DNA of 9,358 bases from Nanobdellota archaeon (GTDB lineage: Archaea; Nanobdellota; Nanobdellia; Pacearchaeales; GW2011-AR1). Shown piece by piece: positions 1 to 3,949 of this stretch. Position 1 is the stretch's first letter. Every line of letters starts with the position of its first letter. Location of the stretch: contig JAHIEM010000113.1 in assembly GCA_018901625.1 (NCBI GenBank), positions 1-9,358 of the forward strand. The letters run 5' to 3'. A program made the position numbers and the translations under genes. The notes beneath the pieces are model-generated. The model did no database searches and had not been told where the DNA came from. It saw only the letters and a program-made list of their open reading frames with translations.

Positions 1-12
1 TAAAATTCAGTG

Positions 13-118
13 AGCCTAATCTGAATGCGCTACACCTTAAGGGTGTTAAGTTGTGCTAAGGTATGAAGCACGACAGTTGGGAACCTCCTAAAGGTTCATT
101 AAGCATTCAGTTAGAGCT
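13..118 (+). other. structured RNA domain, three hairpins closed by a long stem
   Basis: Seen in sequence: 21-28 (CTGAATGC) pairs perfectly with 103-110. The stem continues outward as 16-19 with 111-114 and 13-15 with 116-118, each step separated by a one-base bulge, giving about 15 bp. Inside are three hairpins: 32-36/42-46 (ACACC/GGTGT), 50-57/67-74 (8 bp including one G-U pair) and 81-86/92-97 (GAACCT/AGGTTC). The result is a four-way-junction-like fold of about 106 nt. It does not have tRNA proportions and matches no riboswitch or ncRNA class I recognise. It lies about 155 nt upstream of the zinc-ribbon gene at 275, so it could be that gene's leader or an independent ncRNA. The strand is assumed from the downstream gene. 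The window starts at base 1, so the promoter is out of view. Confidence 0.45.
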
Positions 119-156
119 AAAATTCAATAAAAATCTCAAAGCAAGGTTTAAAAATC

Positions 157-227
157 TCAAAATTCTTCACAACATCAGAATTTTGATGAGTTAAAAAACC
201 AAAAAAGGAAAACACAAGGTTTTTTAA
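157..227 (+). promoter_or_regulatory. two tandem hairpins in the leader of the gene at 275
   Basis: A 10-bp perfect stem forms between 157-166 and 177-186 (TCAAAATTCT/AGAATTTTGA) with a 10-nt loop. A second 10-bp perfect stem forms between 191-200 and 218-227 (TTAAAAAACC/GGTTTTTTAA) with a 17-nt loop. They sit between the three-hairpin domain and the ribosome binding site. The stretch also holds a 12-nt direct repeat (AAAAATCTCAAA at 129-140 and 150-161). A role in expression control is inferred. The second stem, with its T run, could also act as a weak attenuator. Confidence 0.35.
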
Positions 228-259
228 AGACAGAAAAAAGTAACAAATTAAGGATGCAA

Positions 260-265
260 AGGAGG
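260..265 (+). promoter_or_regulatory. Shine-Dalgarno site for the zinc-ribbon gene
   Basis: AGGAGG lies 9 nt before the ATG at 275 and fixes that start. Most genes in this window look leaderless, so a strong Shine-Dalgarno is an exception. The hexamer is exactly complementary to CCTCCT at 84-89 in the structured domain upstream, so long-range masking of the site is possible but unproven. Confidence 0.65.
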
Positions 266-274
266 AAAACAAAA

Positions 275-421
275 ATGACTCAAGGATATTGTGTTAAGTG
301 CAAAGCGAAAGTTGAAATGAAAGACCCAAAAGAAACAGAAACAAAAAGGGGCACAAGAATGGCAAAAGGAAAATGCCCTAATTGCGGAACAACTGTTTGC
401 TGTATGTTAGGCAAGAAATAA
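275..421 (+). CDS. DUF5679-type small zinc-ribbon protein
   Basis: This 48-residue protein begins MTQGYCVKCKAKVEMKDPKE and resembles the archaeal/bacterial DUF5679 family of very small zinc-ribbon proteins, whose function is unknown. Two CxxC knuckles are visible: C6-V-K-C9 near the N-terminus and C34-P-N-C37 near the C-terminus, enough for one zinc site. An extra vicinal pair, C42-C43, lies close to the end. The length fits the family. The start is fixed by the AGGAGG 9 nt upstream. The gene has a leader of at least 270 nt that is dense in hairpins, which is unusual for such a small ORF and suggests post-transcriptional control. The family assignment rests on recognition of the sequence; the biochemical role is not known. 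Confidence 0.8.
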   Translation: MTQGYCVKCKAKVEMKDPKETETKRGTRMAKGKCPNCGTTVCCMLGKK

Positions 422-486
422 GAAACTTATTTAATTTATAATTTTTGAATTTATATCAGTTTTATAAACATGTTAAAGTATAGATA

Positions 487-531
487 AAGGGTATTTTCAG
501 TAAGATACTCACACGATAAGTAATACCCCTT
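487..531 (+). other. hairpin in the 422-588 intergenic region
   Basis: GGGTATT (489-495) pairs with AATACCC (522-528). The stem is extended by flanking A and T runs with one bulged C, and encloses a small inner hairpin AGTA/TACT. It could be a small RNA, a 3' element of the zinc-ribbon mRNA, or an operator for the gene at 589. Nothing else is recognisable in 422-588 except a TATA-like TTAAAAA at 562-568, about 20 nt before the ATG at 589. Confidence 0.3.
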
Positions 532-588
532 TAAGAAGGCTATATTAGACTATAATAATTCTTAAAAAGCAGATGAGTATATCAACTT

Positions 589-948
589 ATGAATAATGAT
601 ACTCTGTATGAAAAAGACCAAATAAAAATTACTTCTCTCCACAGCCCTGAACCTGGAAGAGAAGAAGAGATTATCAGTACAGAAGACCATGAATTATGGA
701 TAAGAGACAAGAACAATGAATGGAGTAGGTATGTAATTCAAAGAGGAATTTTAAGAGAACTGGCAGAAACTTCTGAAAGAAACCCTTCAGGCTTAGCTAA
801 TCTCTTAGATAAAGTTAACCCCAGTATGCTATGTGCTATGCAAATGGAAAATATTAGTCTGGAGGATATCTCTGCTGCAGTTATGGAAGCCTATAAAAAT
901 GAGACAGATAAATTTAAAAGATATCGTGCCGAACACCCAATTTCTTAA
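589..948 (+). CDS. hypothetical protein, acidic, 119 aa
   Basis: I do not recognise this protein. It is acidic and rich in Glu/Asp, with no transmembrane segment, signal peptide or cysteine cluster (the only Cys is in the S-M-L-C-A-M stretch). The N-terminal third is charged and probably extended. The region after about residue 48 looks helical (I-L-R-E-L-A-E-T-S-E-R followed by L-A-N-L-L-D-K and I-S-A-A-V-M-E-A-Y). The start is supported by a TATA-like TTAAAAA at 562-568 with about 20 nt to the ATG, the spacing used by other genes here. It stands alone between the zinc-ribbon gene and the DUF424 gene, with about 45 nt to the latter. The ORF quality is good but the function is unknown. Confidence 0.65.
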   Translation: MNNDTLYEKDQIKITSLHSPEPGREEEIISTEDHELWIRDKNNEWSRYVIQRGILRELAETSERNPSGLANLLDKVNPSMLCAMQMENISLEDISAAVMEAYKNETDKFKRYRAEHPIS

Positions 949-963
949 ATGCCCCACCATAAT

Positions 964-972
964 GTTTAAATA
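964..972 (+). promoter_or_regulatory. TATA box for the DUF424 gene
   Basis: GTTTAAATA lies with 21 nt between it and the ATG at 994, consistent with a leaderless archaeal transcript. Confidence 0.5.
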
Positions 973-993
973 GAATGTTAATGGATAATTCTA

Positions 994-1290
994 ATGTTAA
1001 TTAAAGTGCATAAAGCATATCGAGATGTAGTGGCAGTATGTGATTCTGAACTAACTAACAAAAAGTTTGAACAAGGCATCGCTCAGTTGGACATTAGAGA
1101 GAACTTCTACAAAGGAGAAGAAAAAACAGCTGAAGAACTTATAGAAATCCTAAAAGACATGGCAAAAGAAGATGCCACTTTTAATATTATAGGCAGCGAC
1201 TCAGTAAACTGCGCGCTAAAAGCAGGCATAATCTCAGAAGAAGGCATAAAACAAGTTCAGGATGTTCCTTTTGCCCTGGTTTTATTGTGA
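994..1290 (+). CDS. DUF424 domain protein
   Basis: This 98-aa protein fits the archaeal DUF424 family in length and layout. It has an N-terminal strand followed by V-A-V-C-D-S-E-L-T-N-K-K-F-E, then D-I-R-E-N-F-Y-K-G-E near residues 33-42. A helix rich in E and K and a Gly/Ser turn (I-I-G-S-D-S-V near 65-71) come next, followed by A-L-K-A-G-I-I and a C-terminal V-P-F-A-L-V. DUF424 proteins are small archaeal proteins of unproven function; a link to RNA or translation is only inferred from where such genes occur. A TATA box at 964-972 supports the start. The gene converges on the minus-strand ORF ending at 1282, and their 3' ends overlap by 9 nt. Confidence 0.8.
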   Translation: MLIKVHKAYRDVVAVCDSELTNKKFEQGIAQLDIRENFYKGEEKTAEELIEILKDMAKEDATFNIIGSDSVNCALKAGIISEEGIKQVQDVPFALVLL

Positions 1291-1539
1291 ATAAGGTCTC
1301 AGAACTCCGCACCTTGCCAAAAATCCATAAAGTTTTGGAAACTTATCTTCAACAACAGCCGCCGCAAGTCTAACTCTAGCCTTCAATACAAATTTAGAAA
1401 AATAATCCCCCCAGCCAGTAGAAATATTAATCATGCACCTATCAAAATCTCTATTAACATTTCTTCTAGAAACTAAGACAATTTCGGGAGTTGGATAACA
1501 ATCACACTCTCCTGCACAATGCCCATCTAAATCTTCCAT
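1282..1539 (-). CDS. hypothetical protein with N-terminal Cys cluster, 85 aa
   Basis: I do not recognise this protein. Residues 8-14 hold a C-x3-C-x-C cluster (H-C-A-G-E-C-D-C), with further Cys at about 35 and 76. The middle (R-N-V-N-R-D-F-D-R-C-M-I-N-I-S-T-G-W-G-D-Y-F) and the basic, Ala-rich C-terminal half look like a small folded domain. Codon use looks genuine. A TATA-like TTTATTAA on the minus strand (plus coordinates 1561-1568) leaves 21 nt to the ATG, the spacing seen for other genes here. It is divergent from aIF1A, and its 3' end overlaps the DUF424 gene by 9 nt. Metal binding by the Cys cluster is inference. Confidence 0.6.
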   Translation of the reverse strand: MEDLDGHCAGECDCYPTPEIVLVSRRNVNRDFDRCMINISTGWGDYFSKFVLKARVRLAAAVVEDKFPKLYGFLARCGVLRPYSQ

Positions 1540-1560
1540 AACTCATGATAAGAGGTGAAC

Positions 1561-1594
1561 TTAATAAACTTTTCTAATCATCATCTTTATAAAT
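1561..1594. promoter_or_regulatory. divergent TATA boxes for the 85-aa gene and aIF1A
   Basis: TTAATAAA at 1561-1568 (read as TTTATTAA on the minus strand) lies 21 nt upstream of the minus ATG at 1539. TTTATAAAT at 1586-1594 lies 20 nt upstream of the plus-strand ATG at 1615. The second box supports the internal ATG at 1615 over the earlier ATG at 1555 as the aIF1A start. Confidence 0.55.
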
Positions 1595-1614
1595 CACCTA
1601 TTTCTAACCTAAAT

Positions 1615-1962
1615 ATGAGTGAAGATGAAAGCGAAGAATTCGGGGAAGAATCATCCCAAAACCAGCAGGGCTTGCAAGGCCCAATCAGAGTTCGCTTGCC
1701 AAGAGACAAGGAAGTTCTGGGAATCCTGGACCAGAGGCTCGGAGCAAGCAGGGTTATGATAAGATGTTTTGATGGAAAATCAAGAAACTGCAGAGTTCCA
1801 GGGAGATTGAAAAAGAGGTTATGGCTAAGAGAAGGCGATGTTGTTCTAGTTGAACCATGGGAATTTGACAATGAAAAAGGCGATGTTGTTTTCAAGTATA
1901 CTCCTACAGCAGTAGAGTGGCTGAAGAAAAAAGGGTATCTGAAGGAAATCTCAGAATTCTAA
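1615..1962 (+). CDS. eif1A: translation initiation factor aIF1A
   Basis: This is archaeal translation initiation factor 1A, which binds the 30S A site and promotes scanning and start selection with aIF1 and aIF2. The conserved S1/OB-fold core is clear: I-R-V-R-L-P-R, then G-I-L-D-Q-R-L-G-A-S-R-V-M-I-R-C-F-D-G-K-S-R, then C-R-V-P-G-R-L-K-K-R-L-W-L-R-E-G-D-V-V-L-V-E-P-W. The C-terminal helix contains Y-T-P-T-A-V-E-W-L-K-K-K-G-Y-L. The open frame begins upstream at 1555. I chose the ATG at 1615 because a TATA box sits 20 nt before it and because the result (115 aa, acidic Ser/Glu-rich N-terminus) matches the family length. The following genes are queD and a Dim2-like KH gene. The rio1 kinase gene that often accompanies aIF1A and the KH gene in archaea is absent here. 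Confidence 0.93.
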   Translation: MSEDESEEFGEESSQNQQGLQGPIRVRLPRDKEVLGILDQRLGASRVMIRCFDGKSRNCRVPGRLKKRLWLREGDVVLVEPWEFDNEKGDVVFKYTPTAVEWLKKKGYLKEISEF

Positions 1963-2056
1963 AATGCAAATCCACACCCAGTCTAAGCATATCTCCATAA
2001 AAAGTCTAGCCCCAACCCAATTATTTAATGCAGCCCAAATAATTCTCCCTCAATAA

Positions 2057-2086
2057 AATAATTTATCTCGACAGCAGTCGTTATTT
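2057..2086 (+). other. small hairpin in the aIF1A-queD intergenic region
   Basis: CGAC-AGCA-GTCG forms a compact hairpin near 2070-2081, flanked by complementary A/T-rich runs. The 184-nt gap between aIF1A and queD otherwise shows only the queD TATA-like element. The hairpin could be part of the aIF1A 3' end or termination region. Confidence 0.3.
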
Positions 2087-2120
2087 AATAGGTTTATTTA
2101 GCAATCTGCACAAAAAGCCA

Positions 2121-2130
2121 TATTTTAAAA
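2121..2130 (+). promoter_or_regulatory. TATA box for queD and the KH gene
   Basis: TATTTTAAAA lies with 16 nt between it and the ATG at 2147 (22 nt to the second Met codon at 2153). It probably drives queD and the overlapping KH gene as one transcript. Confidence 0.4.
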
Positions 2131-2146
2131 AGTATAGTTTCAATTT

Positions 2147-2494
2147 ATGAGCATGAAACTATCAAGAACATCCAGGTTTGAAGCAGCGCACAAACTCCCA
2201 AATCATAAGGGAAAGTGCAAAAACCTCCACGGGCATACATACATCCTGGAAATATCTGTCGAAGGAAAGGTTAGCAAAGAAGGAATAGTGATAGATTTCT
2301 GCGAGATAGACAATCTTGTAAGAGAAAGTGTAATAAATACTCTTGACCATTCATATCTAAACGAAATAATAGAAAACCCAACAGCAGAGAACATCTCTCT
2401 CTGGGTTTGGAGCAAGTTAAAAACAAAACTAAATCTATGCGAAATTAAACTATGGGAGACCCCAGACTCCTGCGTGACTTATAGTGGAAAATGA
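2147..2494 (+). CDS. queD: 6-carboxytetrahydropterin synthase family protein (QueD)
   Basis: This is a 115-aa T-fold enzyme of the 6-pyruvoyl-tetrahydropterin synthase/QueD family. Zinc ligands are H15 (in F-E-A-A-H), H28 and H30. C24 precedes them in a C-K-N-L-H-G-H motif; the C-x3-H-G-H spacing is that described for QueD rather than PTPS-II or PTPS-III. D67-H68 fits the catalytic relay, P-T-A-E-N-I is at 78-83, and E104 in W-E-T-P fits the pterin-anchoring glutamate. QueD makes 6-carboxytetrahydropterin from dihydroneopterin triphosphate en route to preQ0, the precursor of archaeosine in archaeal tRNA. No queC, queE or tgt gene is visible nearby. The stop overlaps the KH gene start (ATGA, 2491-2494), so the two are translationally coupled. 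Met3 at 2153 is a possible alternative start. Confidence 0.9.
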   Translation: MSMKLSRTSRFEAAHKLPNHKGKCKNLHGHTYILEISVEGKVSKEGIVIDFCEIDNLVRESVINTLDHSYLNEIIENPTAENISLWVWSKLKTKLNLCEIKLWETPDSCVTYSGK

Positions 2495-3000
2495 AAACAT
2501 TTATTCTTAAAAACATAAAAAAAGTCTACGAGAACAAGAGTTTATTTGAGAAAAAGCTGAGTATTAAAATAACAATAGATGGAAGAAGGCTAACAATGAA
2601 TGGCAATGAATTTAATGAATTTATTGCCAGGAGTGTCTTTGATGCAATAGAAATGGGTTTTCCAATTGAAACAGCTCTCCTCCTAAAAGAAGAAGACCAT
2701 ATTCTAGAAAAAATAGAAATAAAAAACCTAACTCGAAGAAGCAATCTCAGGGAAGTGAGAGCAAGAGTTATAGGAGCAGAAGGGAGAACAAAAGCGCTAA
2801 TAGAAGAGCTTTCAGACTGCCAAATCTCACTTCACGAGAATGAAGTCGGAGTAATAGGGGAAGCAGAAAGCATTAGAACATGCCTGCGCGCAATAGCAAT
2901 GCTTATCCAGGGAAGCAAGCAATCTTCTGTGTACGCATATTTGGAAAAACAGAGAAAAATCCTGCATCCTTCTGATTTAGGGTTGAAGATAGAAGAATAA
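2491..3000 (+). CDS. KH-domain RNA-binding protein, Dim2/Pno1-like
   Basis: This is an archaeal Dim2/Pno1-like KH protein. The family acts in small-subunit rRNA maturation near the 3' end of 16S and contacts Nob1 and aIF2-alpha. The C-terminal KH domain is well formed: R-A-R-V-I-G-A-E-G-R-T-K, with the GxxG loop at G95-A-E-G98. It continues with I-E-E-L-S-D-C-Q-I-S-L, the V-G-V-I-G-E strand, a closing helix ending M-L-I-Q-G, and V-Y-A-Y-L-E-K. The conserved linker F-N-E-F-I-A-R-S-V-F-D-A-I-E-M-G-F is at 41-57. At 169 aa it is short for the family. Only about 40 residues precede the linker, and they contain no GxxG, so the first KH domain is degenerate or half-missing. It overlaps queD by 4 nt. 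Confidence 0.88.
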   Translation: MKTFILKNIKKVYENKSLFEKKLSIKITIDGRRLTMNGNEFNEFIARSVFDAIEMGFPIETALLLKEEDHILEKIEIKNLTRRSNLREVRARVIGAEGRTKALIEELSDCQISLHENEVGVIGEAESIRTCLRAIAMLIQGSKQSSVYAYLEKQRKILHPSDLGLKIEE

Positions 3001-3007
3001 AAAGAGC

Positions 3008-3032
3008 GTCCCCTTAGCTCAGCTTGGGAGAG
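3008..3032 (+). repeat. tRNA 5'-end fragment, direct repeat of tRNA-Asn exon 1
   Basis: These 25 bases read as tRNA positions 1 to about 25: acceptor strand GTCCCCT, T8-A9, D-stem GCTC, D-loop AGCTTGGGA, and GAG of the return D-stem. The next base is A rather than the expected C. No anticodon arm follows. The first 15 bases match exon 1 of the tRNA-Asn gene at 3806-3820 at 14 of 15 positions (T against A at tRNA position 7). No convincing TATA box lies at the tRNA promoter distance. It is best read as a displaced or copied tRNA 5' end marking the left edge of the nuclease element. A split-tRNA 5' half is a less likely alternative. Confidence 0.65.
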
Positions 3033-3065
3033 AAGAGTTATAAATAAAGATTTCTTATAACTCTT
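3033..3065 (+). promoter_or_regulatory. 11-bp inverted repeat around the TATA box of the HTH-nuclease gene
   Basis: AAGAGTTATAA (3033-3043) is perfectly complementary to 3055-3065, with an 11-nt spacer. The right arm abuts the ATG at 3066, and GTTATAAAT at 3037-3045 is a TATA box with 20 nt to that ATG. An inverted repeat covering the promoter of a gene whose product starts with a helix-turn-helix suggests autoregulation, which is inferred. Confidence 0.5.
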
Positions 3066-3395
3066 ATGTTTGTAAGATTAAAAGAGGAAAATCAGGAAGA
3101 ACTAGTTAGAGAAGCTATCAAAAAAGCAGGAGCATACCGGAAACTTGCAAAAATAACAGGAATCCCTCGTTCTACAATCTGCGGATATCTAGAAGGAAAA
3201 GCGATAACTGAAGAGAGGTTTAATGTGTTAACTGATTTTCTTAGTATGACAAATAAAGAAGATATGATTACTGAAAAACTACCAGAAAATTGGAAACAAA
3301 TCAGAGGAGGAATTGGATGCGTTGCCTCTAAAAAGAAGAAAGGTACTTTTGAAGAAGAGATGAAAAATGGCAGAATTTTCAAGCGAAAAAATTAA
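3066..3395 (+). CDS. HTH-domain N-terminal part of a split nuclease gene
   Basis: This 109-aa ORF has a helix-turn-helix at about residues 20-60: A-Y-R-K-L-A-K-I-T-G-I-P-R-S-T-I-C-G-Y-L-E, followed by I-T-E-E-R-F-N-V-L-T-D-F-L. A linker contains L-P-E-N-W-K-Q-I-R-G-G and a Lys-rich segment. The ORF ends abruptly after R-K-N. In the -1 frame the coding sense continues without a break (L-K-H-W-H-K-S-M, then the next ORF), so this is almost certainly the front of one protein of about 256 aa. The join lies on the heptamer A-AAA-AAT (3386-3392), directly followed by the TAA stop. It could be a programmed frameshift, a recent inactivating indel, or a sequencing error. The HTH may bind the inverted repeat at 3033-3065. 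Confidence 0.75.
   Translation: MFVRLKEENQEELVREAIKKAGAYRKLAKITGIPRSTICGYLEGKAITEERFNVLTDFLSMTNKEDMITEKLPENWKQIRGGIGCVASKKKKGTFEEEMKNGRIFKRKN
3386..3392 (+). other. perfect -1 slippery heptamer A-AAA-AAT before a stop codon
   Basis: In the frame of the upstream ORF this reads A AAA AAT, fitting the X-XXY-YYZ rule, and the next codon (3393-3395) is TAA. Slipping back one base continues through TTA AAA CAC TGG into the nuclease ORF, which stays open to 3835. I see no strong stimulatory hairpin just downstream. Six consecutive A residues also make an indel plausible. Confidence 0.5.
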
Positions 3396-3412
3396 AACAC
3401 TGGCACAAGTCT

Positions 3413-3835
3413 ATGAAAAAAAACAATCCAGAGAAATATTATAACATACAGTATTCCAGATTCAAAAAGGTAGGAAGAGGATATCATTCTACAACAAAAA
3501 GAGGAGAAAAAGTAAGGAACATATTTGAAAAACAAACCGCGGATGTTCTGTTTAATTTGGGAATTGATTATGATTACGAGCCTCTAGTTCATTCTGGAAA
3601 ACGCTACTTTTTCCCAGATTTCCTGATAGGCAACAATATAATTGTTGAATGTACCATGTGGAAAGGCGAAAACAACGCATATAAACTGAAAGAAAAAATA
3701 GAGGCACTAAAAAATAAGTATAAAATCTATGTTGTTATCCCAAAAGCTTTATATAGCTATTACAAGATTCTTAATAATCACCTAGTCCTCGGATTAGATG
3801 AATTTGTCCCCATAGCTCAGACCTTTAGAAAATAA
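3413..3835 (+). CDS. PD-(D/E)XK-type nuclease C-terminal part, ending inside tRNA-Asn
   Basis: The open frame really begins at 3392 by -1 frameshift; the ATG at 3413 may be internal. The 140 residues from that ATG look like a PD-(D/E)XK nuclease. E39 lies in the first helix (N-I-F-E-K-Q-T-A-D-V-L-F), D69 in F-F-P-D-F, and E79 in I-I-V-E-C-T. The usual Lys position holds T81, so the metal site is atypical or uses a later Lys in the Y-K-L-K-E-K helix. A strand Y-K-I-Y-V-V-I-P-K follows. The last nine codons lie in the tRNA gene: V132-P-I-A-Q136 is exactly tRNA exon 1 (3806-3820), and T-F-R-K plus the stop is the start of the D-loop intron. A homing-type role is inferred from context. Confidence 0.75.
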   Translation: MKKNNPEKYYNIQYSRFKKVGRGYHSTTKRGEKVRNIFEKQTADVLFNLGIDYDYEPLVHSGKRYFFPDFLIGNNIIVECTMWKGENNAYKLKEKIEALKNKYKIYVVIPKALYSYYKILNNHLVLGLDEFVPIAQTFRK

Positions 3836-3844
3836 AGGGAGCAA
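3821..3844 (+). other. 24-nt D-loop intron (position 15/16) with bulge-helix-bulge
   Basis: The splice motif has a 5' bulge AG/A (3819-3821) and a four-pair central helix GCTC (3815-3818)/GAGC (3839-3842). The intron helix is CCTTT (3822-3826)/AAAGG (3834-3838) with a 7-nt loop, and the 3' bulge is AA/C (3843-3845). The outer helix is weak, so this is a relaxed BHB. Cutting after the second base of each bulge gives a normal D-loop. The intron contains the TAA stop (3833-3835) of the nuclease frame. It is a non-canonical position; archaeal D-loop introns are otherwise best known from Thermoproteales. Confidence 0.75.
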
Positions 3845-3866
3845 CAGGTAGAGCAACTGACTGTTA

Positions 3867-3896
3867 CAAGTCACTATCTATGGTAGGCTTTCTGAT
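3867..3896 (+). other. 30-nt anticodon-loop intron (position 37/38)
   Basis: The outer helix is CTGA (3857-3860)/TCAG (3898-3901). The 5' bulge is TA/C (3865-3867) and the 3' bulge is AT/A (3895-3897). The intron helix is AAGTC (3868-3872)/GGCTT (3886-3890), including one G-U pair. The central helix 3861-3864/3891-3894 has only two Watson-Crick pairs plus two T-T oppositions, so the motif is degenerate, but its geometry is exact. Removal restores the loop CTGTTAA. Confidence 0.75.
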
Positions 3897-3949
3897 ATCA
3901 GGAGGTCGGAGGTTCGAGCCCTCCTGGGGACGTTCTATCCATAATAACA

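Larger units (their letters stand above)
3008..3844 (+). mobile_element. putative tRNA-associated homing-type nuclease element
   Basis: The stretch runs from the tRNA 5' fragment (3008) to the end of the D-loop intron of tRNA-Asn (3844). It holds an inverted repeat with TATA box, a frameshift-split HTH plus PD-(D/E)XK nuclease gene, a second copy of the tRNA 5' end in frame with the nuclease, and the intron itself. The two 15-nt tRNA-end copies flank about 783 bp. No tyrosine recombinase is present, so classic tRNA integration is not indicated. The element nature is inferred from the duplicated tRNA end, the nuclease, and the fusion of its frame with the tRNA gene. The exact ends cannot be determined from one window. 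Confidence 0.4.
3806..3932 (+). tRNA. tRNA-Asn(GUU) with two introns
   Basis: The exons are 3806-3820, 3845-3866 and 3897-3932, totalling 73 nt. Acceptor GTCCCCA (3806-3812) pairs fully with TGGGGAC (3925-3931), with discriminator G at 3932 and no encoded CCA. The D-stem is GCTC (3815-3818)/GAGC (3851-3854), and the spliced D-loop is AGCAGGTA. The anticodon stem is ACTGA (3856-3860)/TCAGG (3898-3902), with A-G at 27-43 the only mismatch. The loop is CTGTTAA with anticodon GTT at 3863-3865. The variable loop is AGGTC, and the T-arm is GGAGG-TTCGAGC-CCTCC. Every element has canonical length once both introns are removed. The 5' exon overlaps the end of the nuclease ORF, so RNase P cleavage at 3805/3806 would sever that message. 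No clear dedicated TATA box is visible; CTTAATAAT at about 3769-3777 is a weak candidate. Confidence 0.92.

Noticed and set aside
181..240. Box C/D RNA (TTGATGAG) or RNase P-like ACAGAA motif
   Set aside because: No matching box D or D' at suitable spacing, and no other RNase P conserved regions are present.
1555..1614. N-terminal extension of aIF1A from the ATG at 1555
   Set aside because: The extension covers the TATA box, adds 20 residues unlike the family, and the ATG at 1615 has proper TATA spacing.
3008..3072. Complete tRNA gene starting at 3008
   Set aside because: No anticodon arm or T-arm follows the D-arm; the sequence turns into an inverted repeat and the HTH start codon.
3856..3874. 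Reading the anticodon arm as tRNA-Val(TAC) using TGACT/AGTCA as the stem
   Set aside because: That stem leaves a 6-nt loop and no link to the variable loop and T-arm. The Asn reading with a 30-nt intron gives canonical lengths throughout.
3886..3902. Reading CTGATAT as a tRNA-Ile(GAT) anticodon loop
   Set aside because: The flanking bases cannot form an anticodon stem, and the 5' half would then be unexplained.
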